Shown here one piece after another: positions 33,317-45,079 of a stretch of DNA of 64,000 nt (its first letter is position 1; each line of letters opens with the position of its first letter). Made by a program: the position numbers and the translations under genes. Source of the stretch: Bathymodiolus brooksi (lineage: Eukaryota; Mollusca; Bivalvia; Mytilida; Modiolidae); assembly GCA_963680875.1 (NCBI GenBank), contig OY804590.1:22010640-22074639 (forward strand). The letters run 5' to 3'. The notes under the pieces were generated by a model. That model was not told where the DNA came from. It ran no database searches and saw only the letters and a program-made list of their open reading frames with translations.

Positions 33317-36235
33317 TAAAAACAACAACCTTCGGTATTTATTACTCAGTTCTAGAAGCCACAAATTACATGAATGAATTGTTATTTTTCTCTCGTGATC
33401 ACAAAAATATTGCGTTAGCGGGCGACTTTAACTCAAGGACAAGTAATGTTAGTGATATTGTTGAGCTAGATGATAATCTTTTTGATATGTTAGATATTTC
33501 TAATGTTCCTGAATATTTTAATGTAAATATGTTGTCTAATTATAAACTGGCAGAAATTGGTATTCCACTTGAAAGGTTTAGCGAAGACAAAGCTCGTGTA
33601 AATAAATATGGACAAAAATTAGTAGAGCTTTGTAAACGTTGTTCTCTATATATTGCCAATGGCAGAGTTTATAAAGATAAATTTATTGGAAGAAGTACTT
33701 GTAAAGATACAAGTCTAGTTGACTATTTGATATTGTCGTCTAATTTATTTCATATTCTTGCAGATTTTGAAGTACTTCCATTTAACCCCATGTTTTCAGA
33801 TGTACACAATCAAATACACTTTTCTTTATATTTTTCACATAATAAGTCCAATACACAAGACAGTGTAAACAAAAACAATACTTACGCTGGATGGAACTCG
33901 AACAAGGCAGACGATTTTACACAGGTACTCTACAATGACAATAGTAATGTTGTATTGAATGAATTAAATACCCTCATTGATAATATTAACACAGACTCCG
34001 TTACACCTGACCAGGTAAACGGTATAGTTAATGACCTTGGAAATGTACTTTTAAATGTTGCTTCTTCTACATTCGGACAAAATCAACGAAGAAAGAAAGG
34101 TAACTCGGTGAATAATAAACTATGGTTCAACGGGGAATGTAAGGTTAAGCGGGATGAATTTCACAATGCTCGAAAAAAATATGCATCATCAAAAACACCT
34201 GAAAATAAAATACTAGCTTAACACAAGAGCTAAAGAATATCGTCTTGTACTAAATGCAAACTATAAAAAATATACAGAAAAATGTTCAGACGAATTACGA
34301 TCGTTATCCAAAACAAACACAAAAGCATTTTGGAAAACAGTACACAAATTTTCTAACAGAAAAAAAGAAAACCCGTCCGTTGAAATTGAAACTTTTTATG
34401 ATTACTTCAAAAAATTAAATGCAGGTGATGAAGATGTTAATGATCATGATGAAATTAATATTAACGAAATGTGTGATAATCCTGTTTATGATGAAATACT
34501 TAATGGTAAGATTACTGAGTTAGAAATAACAGAAGCTATTAGGAAACTCAAAAATAATAAAGCTCCAGGTACTGACAATATTTTGAATGAGTACTTGAAA
34601 CATCCATCTCCATTGTTGATTTCTCTATATTGTAAGGTTTTTAACTTAGTATTAGACTGTGGAATAATTCCAGAAAGTTGGGCAAGTGGTATTATTAAGC
34701 CTGTTTACAAGAATAAAGGAAATCCGTCTGATCCTGATAATTTTCGGGCAATTACACTTATAAGTTGTGTCGGAAAATTATTTACTTCTATTTTAAATTC
34801 TAGGTTAAACGTTTTTGCAAATAATTTAAATATCATCTCAGAAAATCAAGCTGGTTTCAGAAAGGGTTATTCAACTGTGGATAATATATTCGTTTTACAT
34901 GCTCTTATTGATTTGTATTTTTCTTTTGGTAAAAAGTTATATTGCACCTTCGTGGATTTTAAAAAAGCCTTTGACACAGTTTGGCGAACAGGGTTATGGA
35001 GGAAATTACAAAATTGTGAAATAAAAGGGAAATGTTTCAAAATACTTTATAATATGTATAATGATATTAAGTCTTGTGTTCAATATAATGGTAGTCAATC
35101 TGAATTTTTTCCCTGTCTTACCGGTGTACGACAAGGAGATAATTTATCTCCCTTTCTTTTTTCAATATTTTTAAATGATTTAGAAGATTTTTTCAGACAA
35201 TTAGATGGAGAACCACTTAAGATTATCCAAGAAAAATTAGAAAATGAACTGCACATTTTCTATAATTATTTTGTTATTTTATATGCAGACGATACGGTAA
35301 TTTTATCCGAAACAAAAGAAGGTATGCAACAAGCTTTAGATATATTTGAATCTTATTGTGAAATTTGGAGACTACAAGTAAATGTTGCAAAAACAAAAGT
35401 TATGATTTTTAGAAAAAGGAAAACTGCACAAGATCCTAAATTTATTTTACATGGCCAAACGCTTGATATTGTTGATACATACTCATATCTTGGGATAATA
35501 TTTAAATATAACGGTACTTTTTTGAGACTAAGAAAAAACTTGTAGAACAAGCTAATAAAGCATTGTATTGTATTTATAAACTGGTACGTAATGAATCAAT
35601 ACCTATTGACTTGCAACTGAAAATGTTTGACTCTATGATTGAACCTATCTTGCTGTATGGCTCAGAGGTGTGGGGATATGACAATTTAAAAGTTATTGAA
35701 CAAATTTAGTTGAAATTTTGTAAACGGATTTTAAAGGTTAGAAATACTACTCCACATTTTATGATATATGGAGAACTTGGTCGATTTCCGCTTGAAATTC
35801 GTGTGAAGCTTCGTATGATCGCTTTTTGGAGCAAGTTGGTTTTAAATGAAAATAAATTAAGTAGTGTTTTGTATAGATTAATGTATCTCTTAAAAACCAA
35901 ACATCAGTATAGTTTCAAATGGTTAAATCATATAGAGTCTATATTCAATTCAACTGGCATGGGATTCATTTTTATAAACCAGTTTCCTGTTTATGACAAG
36001 AGTGTATTTAACCAAATTTTACGAGACCAGTTTGTTCAAAAATGGCTTAGTGATATATATTCCTCATCTCGTGGACAAATTTACTCTGTTTTCAAAAAGA
36101 ATTTGTGTATTGAGAACTATTTACTTAGATTGTCGGAACACTCCAGAATTTGGATAACTAAATTTAGAACTTCAAATCTGCCTTTACCTATAGAAACTAG
36201 TCGTTGGTATAATATACCTCGAGAAGAGCGTATTT
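33317..36235 (+). pseudogene. LINE D, main part (endonuclease and reverse transcriptase)
   Basis: Plus strand. Starts within the APE endonuclease (IALAGDFNSRTSN near 33410, CSLYIANGR, SLVDYLILSS, FSDVHNQI), then reverse transcriptase: CGIIPESWASGIIKPVYKNK, NQAGFRKGYSTVDN, CTFVDFKKAFDTVWR, GVRQGDNLSPFLF, and an intact YADD at 35282-35293. Then SYLGIIF and the thumb PILLYGSEVWGY. Breaks: a +1 frameshift at about 34218, a one-base loss near 35525 and a TAG at 35707-35709. It is the best-preserved LINE here. It is interrupted at 36235 just before the C-terminal zinc finger and continues at 38957. Confidence 0.9.
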
Positions 36236-38950
36236 CACTGGTATTAAACTGATGTTCGTAACTTAAGTTACCTACATCCCAACATGGCGGACACGGAAAA
36301 TGGTAAATTAGAATATCCTTGTTTTCTCTTTATCAGTAGCGCTTATTAGTAAGTACAACGGTATGATTACAGGTGGGAATATTAGATACTCGAATGCATA
36401 CATAAAAATGACGAAACTCTTATGAGAGCATTGAAATATTAACTTGAAAAAATTTGAAGGATGTACGTAACTCTTTGAAGTGATGTTCGTAACTTTAGAA
36501 AGATATTTAAAGGGATGCCCGTAACTGCAGATTTCCATAACTGTTAAATAATAAGAAGGTGTTTAATTGCTCGTTAAGAAACTCTTGGTTTCAATTTAAA
36601 AGCAAAATTAAGCATGCAGACAACTTAAAAGTAAAAAGAACAACAAGCAACGAAACGAAAGCATATAGAACGAGTATTAAGAAGAAAAACAATTCAGGGT
36701 CGCATACATGTACAGTATTCTACCTTTCTCACATTTTTAGGATGTTGATTTGTTTTAGCGTCACATGCGACTTATTGACAGTTGAAGACTTGTTGATCCA
36801 TGAAACATCGTAATCATGTCAATGTAAACAATTATAGACTTGCTACAATAAGTCCCTTTCTAACCTATGTGTATCTTGTGCGTACCCCTTTAATACGTTT
36901 GCTGCTGAAAGCAATGTATCTGTACTACATAAATATTGTCGGTAGAGATATATTACCTATAGCAACATATTTACTAAAGTATACAAGAATATAGATAAGG
37001 GACTTGTAGGAAATCTATGTGTATAATTATATTTAACATGGGTGAAGGAAATTCATGAATGCGATCCTGATTTAAACTAGAACTGTGAGTGACCTCACTG
37101 AGTGATACCCCCCGCTTGCAATACTATGATGTTCAAACTTTGGAATACAGGTATATTAGCAAGTTACCTATGAAAAATGAACGGATATGGAGTTATGGCA
37201 AGGAGACAACATCCCATCTCCAAAATAAACTAACCAAGAACATACATCTAGGGGTCGCCACAAGTACACGACCCCCCTTTTCGTGAAAGTATAAGTTGAA
37301 TTATCTCCCCTTCTAAATTTTAGACAGCAACGGTATTCCTTCATGCACATCTGCAGGTTGTGTACTACAACTGTGTAAAGTTTCATAAAAATTCAATAAA
37401 CAGTTTAGTAGGAGTTGCGCTTACAAGGTACATGCCCCCCTTTTCGTGAAAGCATAAGTTGAATTATCTCTCCTTTTGAATTTTGGACAGCAACCATATT
37501 CCTTCATGCACATCTGCAGGTAGTGTACTACAAATGTGTAAAGTTTCATAAAAATCCAATAAGCGGTTTAGGAGTTGCGCTTACAAGGTACATGGACGGA
37601 CGGGGTGATTCTTATATACCCCCAAACTTTGTTTGTGGGGGGTATGGGTATAAAAACTATTGATATTAAACTAATTCGTTTATATACCGTCAAGACTGTT
37701 CAGACTAACATCCTGTCAATTTCAATGCATATTTATAAATGTATATGTATTTGTAAAACTTGAAATGGTATGATATAAAAAAGATGAACTTTTCGAAAAC
37801 AGCTTTACCATAGATTAATCCAATTTTAATACTTACAAATTATAGATTCGTTAAAAAGTATTATAAATCTTTATTTATCTGTATTTAATACAATAGTCTA
37901 GCAAATTAATAATAAATTAATCTGGTTTCATTTCAGCATTAAAGGGAAATAATTAGATGTGTCATTCTTAAAATACTTGATCTGGTGTGTCCATTTTTAT
38001 TAAAATAAGCAAAAAACACAAAGGACAATTAATTTGGTAATAATTCACGGCATATTTACACATAGAACTGTTAATTTACATACAAATATACTTTGTTAGA
38101 ATTTATATATGAGACCCAGAATGGCCCTAATCGAATTTAATGATGATGTCGGAGGTCGCCATCCATGGGAGGTCCTAAACACCCAAAGGTCGGAAGTCAA
38201 AACGCCCTATTGCAAGGTCGTAGTTTATGAAAGACCCTTCTAGAGCACACAGTCCAAGACCAAATAGAAATATCAATATAATACTAAACAACTACATATG
38301 TTGTATCGACTGCCGCATAGGCCTCAGCACTATTAATTATCTGGTCATTCTCGATATCCATCGCTGTAAGATTACAAAAGATTACAGGAAACGCAAAGCC
38401 ACGTGTTTATTATTGCTAATTGGAAACGAGCGTTGTACAAGGTGTTCTTCTCCCGCTACCCTTATCTTTCGTTCATATCACTCATTCATAACCCTCTCAT
38501 CCTCTGCTCTGTATTTTTTCTCTCTTGTGCATTATATAATCTCTCCCACCTCTATTACTCTCTCTATCACTTCAATGATGTTTTTCTTTGTTTTCAAATT
38601 TTATTTATTACAAAAGCGTTGTTCTTTAAATGTTTTAAATATGATTTGAGAAACACCAAACTTTAAAGTTACCAACATCATATTTGAAAGTTACGAACAT
38701 CGTTCAAAAATAATTCTAAAGTTACTTACATCATTTGTATTTCTTAAAGTAGGTTTTGCGCCACATAGGAGAATTTACAGTTGATTTAAGCATATCACTA
38801 CAGTTAAAATATCTATACATTTGAAATGACAATATTTGAAAATAAGCTAAAAACAAAGAGAAAACAATGATATTCTAATTTACCATTTTCCGTGTCCGCC
38901 ATGTTGGGATGTAGGTAACTTAAGTTACGAACATCAGTTTAATACCAGTG
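36236..38950. mobile_element. 2.7-kb DNA transposon in LINE D, ~98-bp inverted repeats
   Basis: Ends CACTGGTATTAAACTGATG and reverse complement. Inverted repeats of about 98 nt differ at about one position. GTATTT flanks both sides (36230-36235 and 38951-38956), a 6-bp duplication, and removal rejoins the LINE D frame. Subterminal copies of gatgt(t/a)cgtaact lie at 36458, 36481 and 36513 and, reversed, at 38660-38730. CACTG ends with subterminal repeats resemble the CACTA/CMC style, but those usually duplicate fewer bases. No transposase was found, so it is non-autonomous. Near-identical arms imply a recent insertion. Confidence 0.85.
37250..37640. repeat. ~170-bp repeat in tandem dimer, with hairpin end
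   Basis: Two units carry ccccccttttcgtgaaag, ttccttcatgcacatctgc and agtttcataaaaat-ccaa blocks. The second ends with tacccccaaactttg and tttgtggggggta, which form a hairpin. This is a familiar bivalve dispersed repeat layout, nested in the 2.7-kb transposon. Confidence 0.75.
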
Positions 38951-38956
38951 GTATTT

Positions 38957-39345
38957 GCCATTTATGCAAAGAAACTAGTGGAGACGAATATCATTTTTTA
39001 TTAGTTTGTAAAAATGAAATCATTATCACCCTTAGAAATAAGTATTTGCCAAATTATTATCGAGCTTACCCTAATCATGCCAAATTTGAAAGTCTTCTTT
39101 CTATTTGCAATGTAGAACTTTATAAGCGATTATCAATTTTTATTAGAAAAGCTGCTGCCTTACTCTGATTATATGTAACTGCCTGTATTATGTTGTAACT
39201 TTATATTATATTTACTGTCAGATTTATTATTTTTCATCATATGTTCATTCTGTCATGTCTTGAATGTATATATTATTTAAAAAATGACCTCTTGTTACAC
39301 TTGTATATATGTCTGAGTGTTTTCAAATAAATCTTGAAATCTTGA
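38957..39345 (+). pseudogene. LINE D, 3' end (C-terminal zinc finger and tail)
   Basis: Continues LINE D directly after the second GTATTT: CHLCKETSGDEYHFLLVC zinc finger, then NKYLPNYYRAYPNH and a stop near 39166. The tail ends caaataaatcttgaaatc with a ttga-type short repeat. The CCHC finger and the tail form match LINE A and B. Confidence 0.85.
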
Positions 39346-39439
39346 GAAGAAAGTTTTGTGAAAACATATAAAGCTTGTAGATCTACTTTAAAGACAGAAT
39401 GTTTCATTTCTTTTTAACTAGAAAAAAAAAAAAAATACC

Positions 39440-39615
39440 CGTTTATTGAAAGAGTGTAATACACTGTACATCCTGTCAAATGGAAGCCAATCAAACAATC
39501 ATTTAATAAAAGAAAATAATATGTGTCAATTAATCAACCAAAATTACCACTGTTCATTGAAAGAGTAATACATTCTGTCAAACAATCATTTAATAAAAGA
39601 AAATAATATATGTTG
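39440..39615. repeat. Two-copy tandem repeat, about 110-bp unit
   Basis: Both copies have tt(t)attgaaagagt, aatac, gtcaaacaatcatttaat and aaaagaaaataatat in the same order. Confidence 0.7.
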
Positions 39616-40285
39616 ATTAAAAACATTTTTGTTTATGTATCAATTAACAAATTAGGGATTTTAATTGATTGGAGTGACAATAAAGCCATACATGTAAAAC
39701 TTTTAATAATCAGGTGTGTTTTGACATCTGTTGTTTGTTTTCATAGAAACTATAGATCAAAAATCAGATTTTCAAAGGGTTTATTCCATACATTTCTTTT
39801 AAATAATTAAAATTAAGTATGAATATAATTTGAAAGCAAAAATGAGCATAAAATTGAATTGTGACTTTTTGTCCTATAGTTACTTGTAATACATGGGGCC
39901 AGTCATTTTACAAAATTGTTCATTGTGACTTTTTGTCCTAGTGATAAGCTCTTATGCAAAATTTTATGTTGTGACTTTTTGTCCTGTAACTTTTTGTTCT
40001 ATATGTTTTGTCAAAATACAAAATTTAAACTGTGACTTTTTGTCCTGTGTCTTTTCGTCCGTGACTGCTTTTCTGTGACTTTTTGTCCTGTGACTTTCTG
40101 TCCTACATTCAAATATATTTCTTATATTTTTCATGTATTTTCAGAAGCGAGAGACCATATTTTAATTTGAAATATTTTATTCTTCAATAAATTAAGGCAA
40201 ATAATTCCTGAAATAAGAAGTGAAAGGCGGGATTTACTTATTTTTATTTTCATTCTGAAAACGACAGGTACATTCACACCGGTTC

Positions 40286-40484
40286 CAGGGGCGGATCCAG
40301 GATTTTAAATTAGGGGGGGCGCACTTAAAAAAATTGCGCCGAGCGGAGGGAGGGAAAATTTTTGGGGTATTTCGTGTGAAAAATCACGATTTTACGCCAA
40401 AAAATCATATTTTTTCCAATTTTAGGGGCGGGGGGCGCCGTGTGCGTGTGCGCCCCCACCCCCCTCCCCCTGGATCCGCCCCTG
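40286..40484. mobile_element. MITE with CAGGGGCGGATCCAGGA ends
   Basis: Left end CAGGGGCGGATCCAGGAT, right end TGGATCCGCCCCTG, flanked by GGTTC on both sides (40281-40285 and 40485-40489). GC-rich against its surroundings. Partial or longer relatives start at 59103 and 60333. Confidence 0.8.
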
Positions 40485-40489
40485 GGTTC

Positions 40490-41002
40490 ACTCAGCAGGG
40501 TACCTAATATTGCGTAATGAGTTTAGGTCCACACAGGAAGTCGCCAGGCAGAATATACAAGTGTCATTTTACATCCGGTCGACGGGACTCTGACCGAATA
40601 CTTTAATACATGTGTCACAATCTTTGGCAATAATCAGAAACGCAATACACATTTTGTGACCATTTAACGGTACCCGTGACTAGAATAGGAGATGCAGTAC
40701 ACATTTTAAAGGTTCTAATAGGTGATCAAAATACACGACCCTGATCAAGTATTTATTAGGAATGGGTGCATATTAATGCACACTGGCGATCAAGGGGGTG
40801 TTCGACAATTTAGTAAAATTCGGGTAAAAATTGGCAAACAAGAGCCTGAGACCCCGTTTTCAAAACTGCTGGATCCGCGCCTGATGCAGCAATGATTCTG
40901 GGGCTATTTTCACAAAAAAATCTTAAGATTAACATTGATCGTAAGTTATATTGAATTGTTCATTTTTATCTTGATTTTTTTTAGTGCGTCATCAGAATGA
41001 TA
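40490..41002. other. No recognised feature
   Basis: Mixed unique-looking sequence. It includes ggatccgcgcctg at 40871, a possible further scrap of the 40286 family. Confidence 0.45.
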
Positions 41003-41007
41003 TAGCA

Positions 41008-43774
41008 CACTGTGTATAAACTGACCCGGCAAAAAATGTTTGGACACATGCATATCTAATTCCGGAACGGAATCGGACTGCAACAAGGCAAGAAGAAGGT
41101 AAGAATTCTGTTTATTTATTTGTTTTTTGCATGAACTTGGGGGAAATAAATGCTTTATTAACCATTTCCTGCTGCCAGATGAAACATTTTGGCTATGTCA
41201 TCGTATATTAATTGAGAAATAAGCGATAATGTGCCGCAAAATGACGATCAGCTTGACCCCAACCCCGAATTTCGCTCAGTTTCTCTTTGAATAGCTCGAA
41301 TTGAATGGAACGAAATGTATTGAAGGGACGATTGGTGAATAAAGATGACAAGAATCGTCACTGTGTGCTTTTAATTATTGATATAAGTAAGCACGGGGCG
41401 AAAGAAATGGGTAATGTCAAAATGGCAGGACCCGGTTTCGTAAATGATGTTACAGCATGACCCGGTTTGGTTCAAAAATGTTTATGAACAAACTGGAACC
41501 GGTTTCGACATATAAACATATGTGTATTACTGACGTGCTAATCTAAAGAATTATGAACAATTTATACTAAACATTTACGAGAAACACGATGCCTGTTAGG
41601 CATCAAAAGTATACTTTTGACGCGTATCACAGAGCTGTCGAAATCTCTTTCCTGTCTGTCAGACAATATGTCTGGCAGATGTGGACAATGTGTCAGACCA
41701 ATCAAGCATTTGCCGGACCTACATTTTTTTTACAACTTCAACTGAATTACACATATACTTGCTAAATCCATAAAATGGTTTGTTTACAGCTTCAAGTGAT
41801 ACCTTGGAATACTCAAAGTTAGTACAACACATTTTTGTGTGACATGTGGAAATATACATACAATACAATAGACTTGTGTATGAAATAAACAAAGATACCA
41901 AGTTTGCATAATGCTAGCTATGCACATGTTTCAAGGTGTTACCTCTTATAAGTAGCATTAGGTCTGGACCGAATCAATTGGATGACTGACAACCTAGGCC
42001 TAAATTAAAATTAAGATCGCCTTTGCTTTTAGGGCCACTCATATATCTAAGCCACTTGCCATGGAACATTTTGTATCCTATACGCCAAAATTTGTTTACT
42101 GCTGTATCGTTGTACCTCATTTGAGTTGTTGAGGTTGTGTCATACCATCGCACAACATCTAGAAATAGTAGAAAAGCAATATTATCCATTGGAAATGACT
42201 GTGTTGATAACAGCTGATTAAACTGAATCCAAGTTTCTAATTGTCCATGATTCTTCATTGTTTCCACTACTGAGGGGATAAGTTTTATTAGAATTTCTCT
42301 TTCGTCATCATCAGTTCCCTCTTCATAAACATCCATTGGCGTTAGCGGTCTATCGTCATCGCCAGGTATATATTCAGCAACTGGTACTGATGTTTTCATT
42401 CTTTTATGCAAAGGACTGGAAATAGTGGTTATATCTGTACTTTTATCCTTGGCTATGTGTATTGTCAATGCATTACTTGTACAGTCTGTTTGTATTTTTT
42501 GTCCCAAAGCCTTTATTTTCTCTGGAATAACATTGAAAGTATGGCTTCTATAACCATAATGTCCACTAGATGGATTCAGTTCAAGGTATTTAATTTTCAA
42601 CATTAGTGAGCCGTGGTTTTCCGTCGAGTGTTTTATTACTTCTTCAAATAGGACGAAGGTTGTTTTGCAGTAATAACAATGGTACGGATGATTTTCTCTA
42701 GAATGTTTTAATAAGTCATCGAATTGTTGTATCACAGTATAAACAATGGTGGCTGTGGATTTCTGTTGAGTGCTTTTTCATTTGATCGAGTCGTGCAAAG
42801 GTCGCATTGCAGTAATAACAGTGGTAAGGTAAAGGGCTTTCCATGTTTGTTAGTACCCTGCTAATAAAACAAAATATACAAAGAAAGTGTACATCACTTA
42901 ACCGACAACATAACTAATATTGTGGATTAACATGACGTTGTCTGGTTGTATATCTAGTTTATATACACAAATGTAAAACTGGACCAAAAGCATTAAAAAG
43001 TAAAATGTTCGTGAATCTGGGATCTCAGAGTCTGGGATATTCATTGTATCAAATTATAATAACAATATCCAATTTTGTTTCTGGCACTGAGTTCCAATGC
43101 ATGATATATATACCAAAGAATAAAATATTCAATCTATTGCAGTTTTGGAGACTAAAATTGACAAGAAACACAATGCCTGATACACGTCAAAAGTATACTT
43201 GTGATGCCTAACAGGCATCGTGTTTCTCGTAAATGTTTAGTATAAATTGTTCATAATTCTTTAGATTAGCACGTCAGTAATACACATATGTTTATATGTC
43301 GAAACCGGTTCCAGTTTGTTCATAAATTTTTTGGAACCAAACCGGGTCATCATGCTGTAACATCATTTACGAAACCGGGTCCTGCCATTTTGACATTACC
43401 CATTTCTTTCGCCCCGTGCTTACTTATATCAATAATTAAAAGCACACAGTGACGATTCTTGTCATATTTATTCACCAATCGTTCCTTCAATACATTTCGT
43501 TCCATTCAATTCGAGCTATTCAAAGAGAAACTGATCGTCATTTTGCGGCACATTATCGCTTATTTCTCAATTAATATACGATGACATAGCCAAAATGTTT
43601 CATCTGACAGCAGGAAATGGTTAATAAAGCATTTATGTCCCCCAAGTTCATGCAAAAAACAAATAAATAAACAGAATTCTTACCTTCTTCTTGCCTTGTT
43701 GCAGTCCGGTTCCGTTCCGGAATTAGATATGCATGTGTCCAAACATTTATTGCCGGGTCAGTTTATACACAGTG
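41008..43774. mobile_element. 2.77-kb element with ~600-bp inverted repeats and a zinc-finger gene
   Basis: Ends CACTGTGTATAAACTGACCC and reverse complement. TAGCA flanks both sides (41003-41007 and 43775-43779), a 5-bp duplication. Inverted repeats span 41008-41630 and 43178-43774. The right arm lacks about 28 nt between short direct repeats. The interior carries a C2H2-type gene on the minus strand. CAC ends and a 5-bp duplication fit Transib/RAG-like transposons, but no DDE transposase is seen. Assignment is open. Confidence 0.85.
41974..42846 (-). pseudogene. C2H2 zinc-finger protein carried by the 2.77-kb element
   Basis: From ATG near 42846: MESPLPYHCYYCNATFARLD, then a second finger (HCLYCDTT) with a one-base frameshift inside, then in the next frame HPYHCYYCKTTFVLFEEVIK with STENH. 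After the fingers comes a linker (PVAEYIPGDDDRPLTPMDVY) and a helical-looking domain with WIQFNQLLSTQSFPMDNIAF, LDVVRWYDTT, and FWRIGYKMFHGKWLRYMSGP. I recall similar C-terminal stretches in unnamed invertebrate proteins but cannot name the domain. The fingers may bind DNA. Whether it helps transposition is unknown. The frame ends at 41974 near the left inverted repeat. Confidence 0.65.
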
Positions 43775-43779
43775 TAGCA

Positions 43780-44899
43780 ACAACCAAAATTATGAAGTAA
43801 AGCAGGGTGAACAGGGCAGGGTAGAAAATTCTTCTTGCAAACCTCAAAAAGCAAAATAGACAAAAACCATTCATATGCAATTTTTCCTTATAAAAACAAC
43901 AACCATATTTTTTATGACTATTCTGAGATTAATCAGAAGGGTCCGCCAGTTCGAAAGACGTGATTAAAATAAACAAAAAATGTTTTCTTTACGCAGACAT
44001 ATTATATGTTACGCTTTGTTCAAATCAGAAATAACCGTTATGAAAACAGATTAATCTTTTTACTGTTGGCGAGTAAGAATATTGTATTTCCATAAACAAA
44101 TTATTATATTACGTAAGAAATGTACCCTGAAGTTTTGTATAATAAACTTTAAAAGTATTTATAATACTCATCGTCTGTAATTGTCAAATGAAAACTATTA
44201 CAAGTTGTATGTTTACATAATCCTCTCAATTTTATGGCTTCCTACCTTGTAACTTTCTGTGCTTTTAGCTAAGAAGCAGAGCTTATGTGTAGCTTTATTG
44301 TAGTGCACGAACGATCGATTACAAAGTGCGATCTTATAAATAATATCATTAAAACAATTTTGCTCCGTAGCATAGGCCTATTTTTATTTTTTTCGAATTC
44401 ATGGCATTGTTCTGATGTCCGTTCTTTTTTTTCACATAATTTCGTAGTTCTTCAATTTTCGAAAAAAATATTTTGTAAATGTGTCTCATTAAAGACGGAC
44501 CGTTTTCTCCGATTCGTTTGTTTTGCCATAAGTATATAGAAACAAAACGTAAATCTGCAAAAAGTGATTGTGTAATAAATTCATATATTTAGAATAATAA
44601 GAAAAATAAAAAGAATTACACCTGACAAGCCATATCGACACTGAATGAAGATCCCGGTTTGTCACGCTTGTTTTGGGGCGTGGTGGTATTTAGACATCAC
44701 GTGATAATTGATATCGAGATGCTATCAAAATGGCGACATCCATCTATCGTTGACCGAATTTTAAAATCGATTTCATTCGGATTCCCTTATCCAACATAAT
44801 GAAACGCTATTATATAAATATCCATATTTATACATCAGGAAAAGAATATAATTTTTTTTTTTTTTTTTTGCGAAGTTTCCCTTTAATATTTAACATCCT
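43780..44899. other. No recognised feature
   Basis: AT-rich. A poly-T run lies near 44852. Short frames lack domain character. Confidence 0.5.
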
Positions 44900-45079
44900 G
44901 TTATATTCCTAAATTCTGGTTGATGAAGTCACGGGTAAAATAATATAATTGTCCGGAATCGCTGGGGCGTTCCGGACAGTTCCGATGTTTATTTTTCCTT
45001 TTTTTTTTTTAGTGCGGGAAAGGAGCAGAAATTGACTGACATTGTAAATTTGGTCAAACTTGTCACCCAACACCAGTCG

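Larger units (their letters stand above)
32495..40104. mobile_element. 7.6-kb region bounded by GGACAAAAAGTCACA inverted repeats
   Basis: Left end at about 32495 reads GGACAGAAAGTCACA then GGACAAAAAGTCACA. The right end at 40104 is the exact reverse complement over 30 nt. More copies of the 15-mer lie just inside both ends (for example 32591-32605, and 39860, 39926, 39968 and 40040 reversed), a subterminal-repeat layout. It encloses LINE D and two other elements. No clear target duplication was seen. The native part outside the inserts seems non-coding. Confidence 0.65.
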
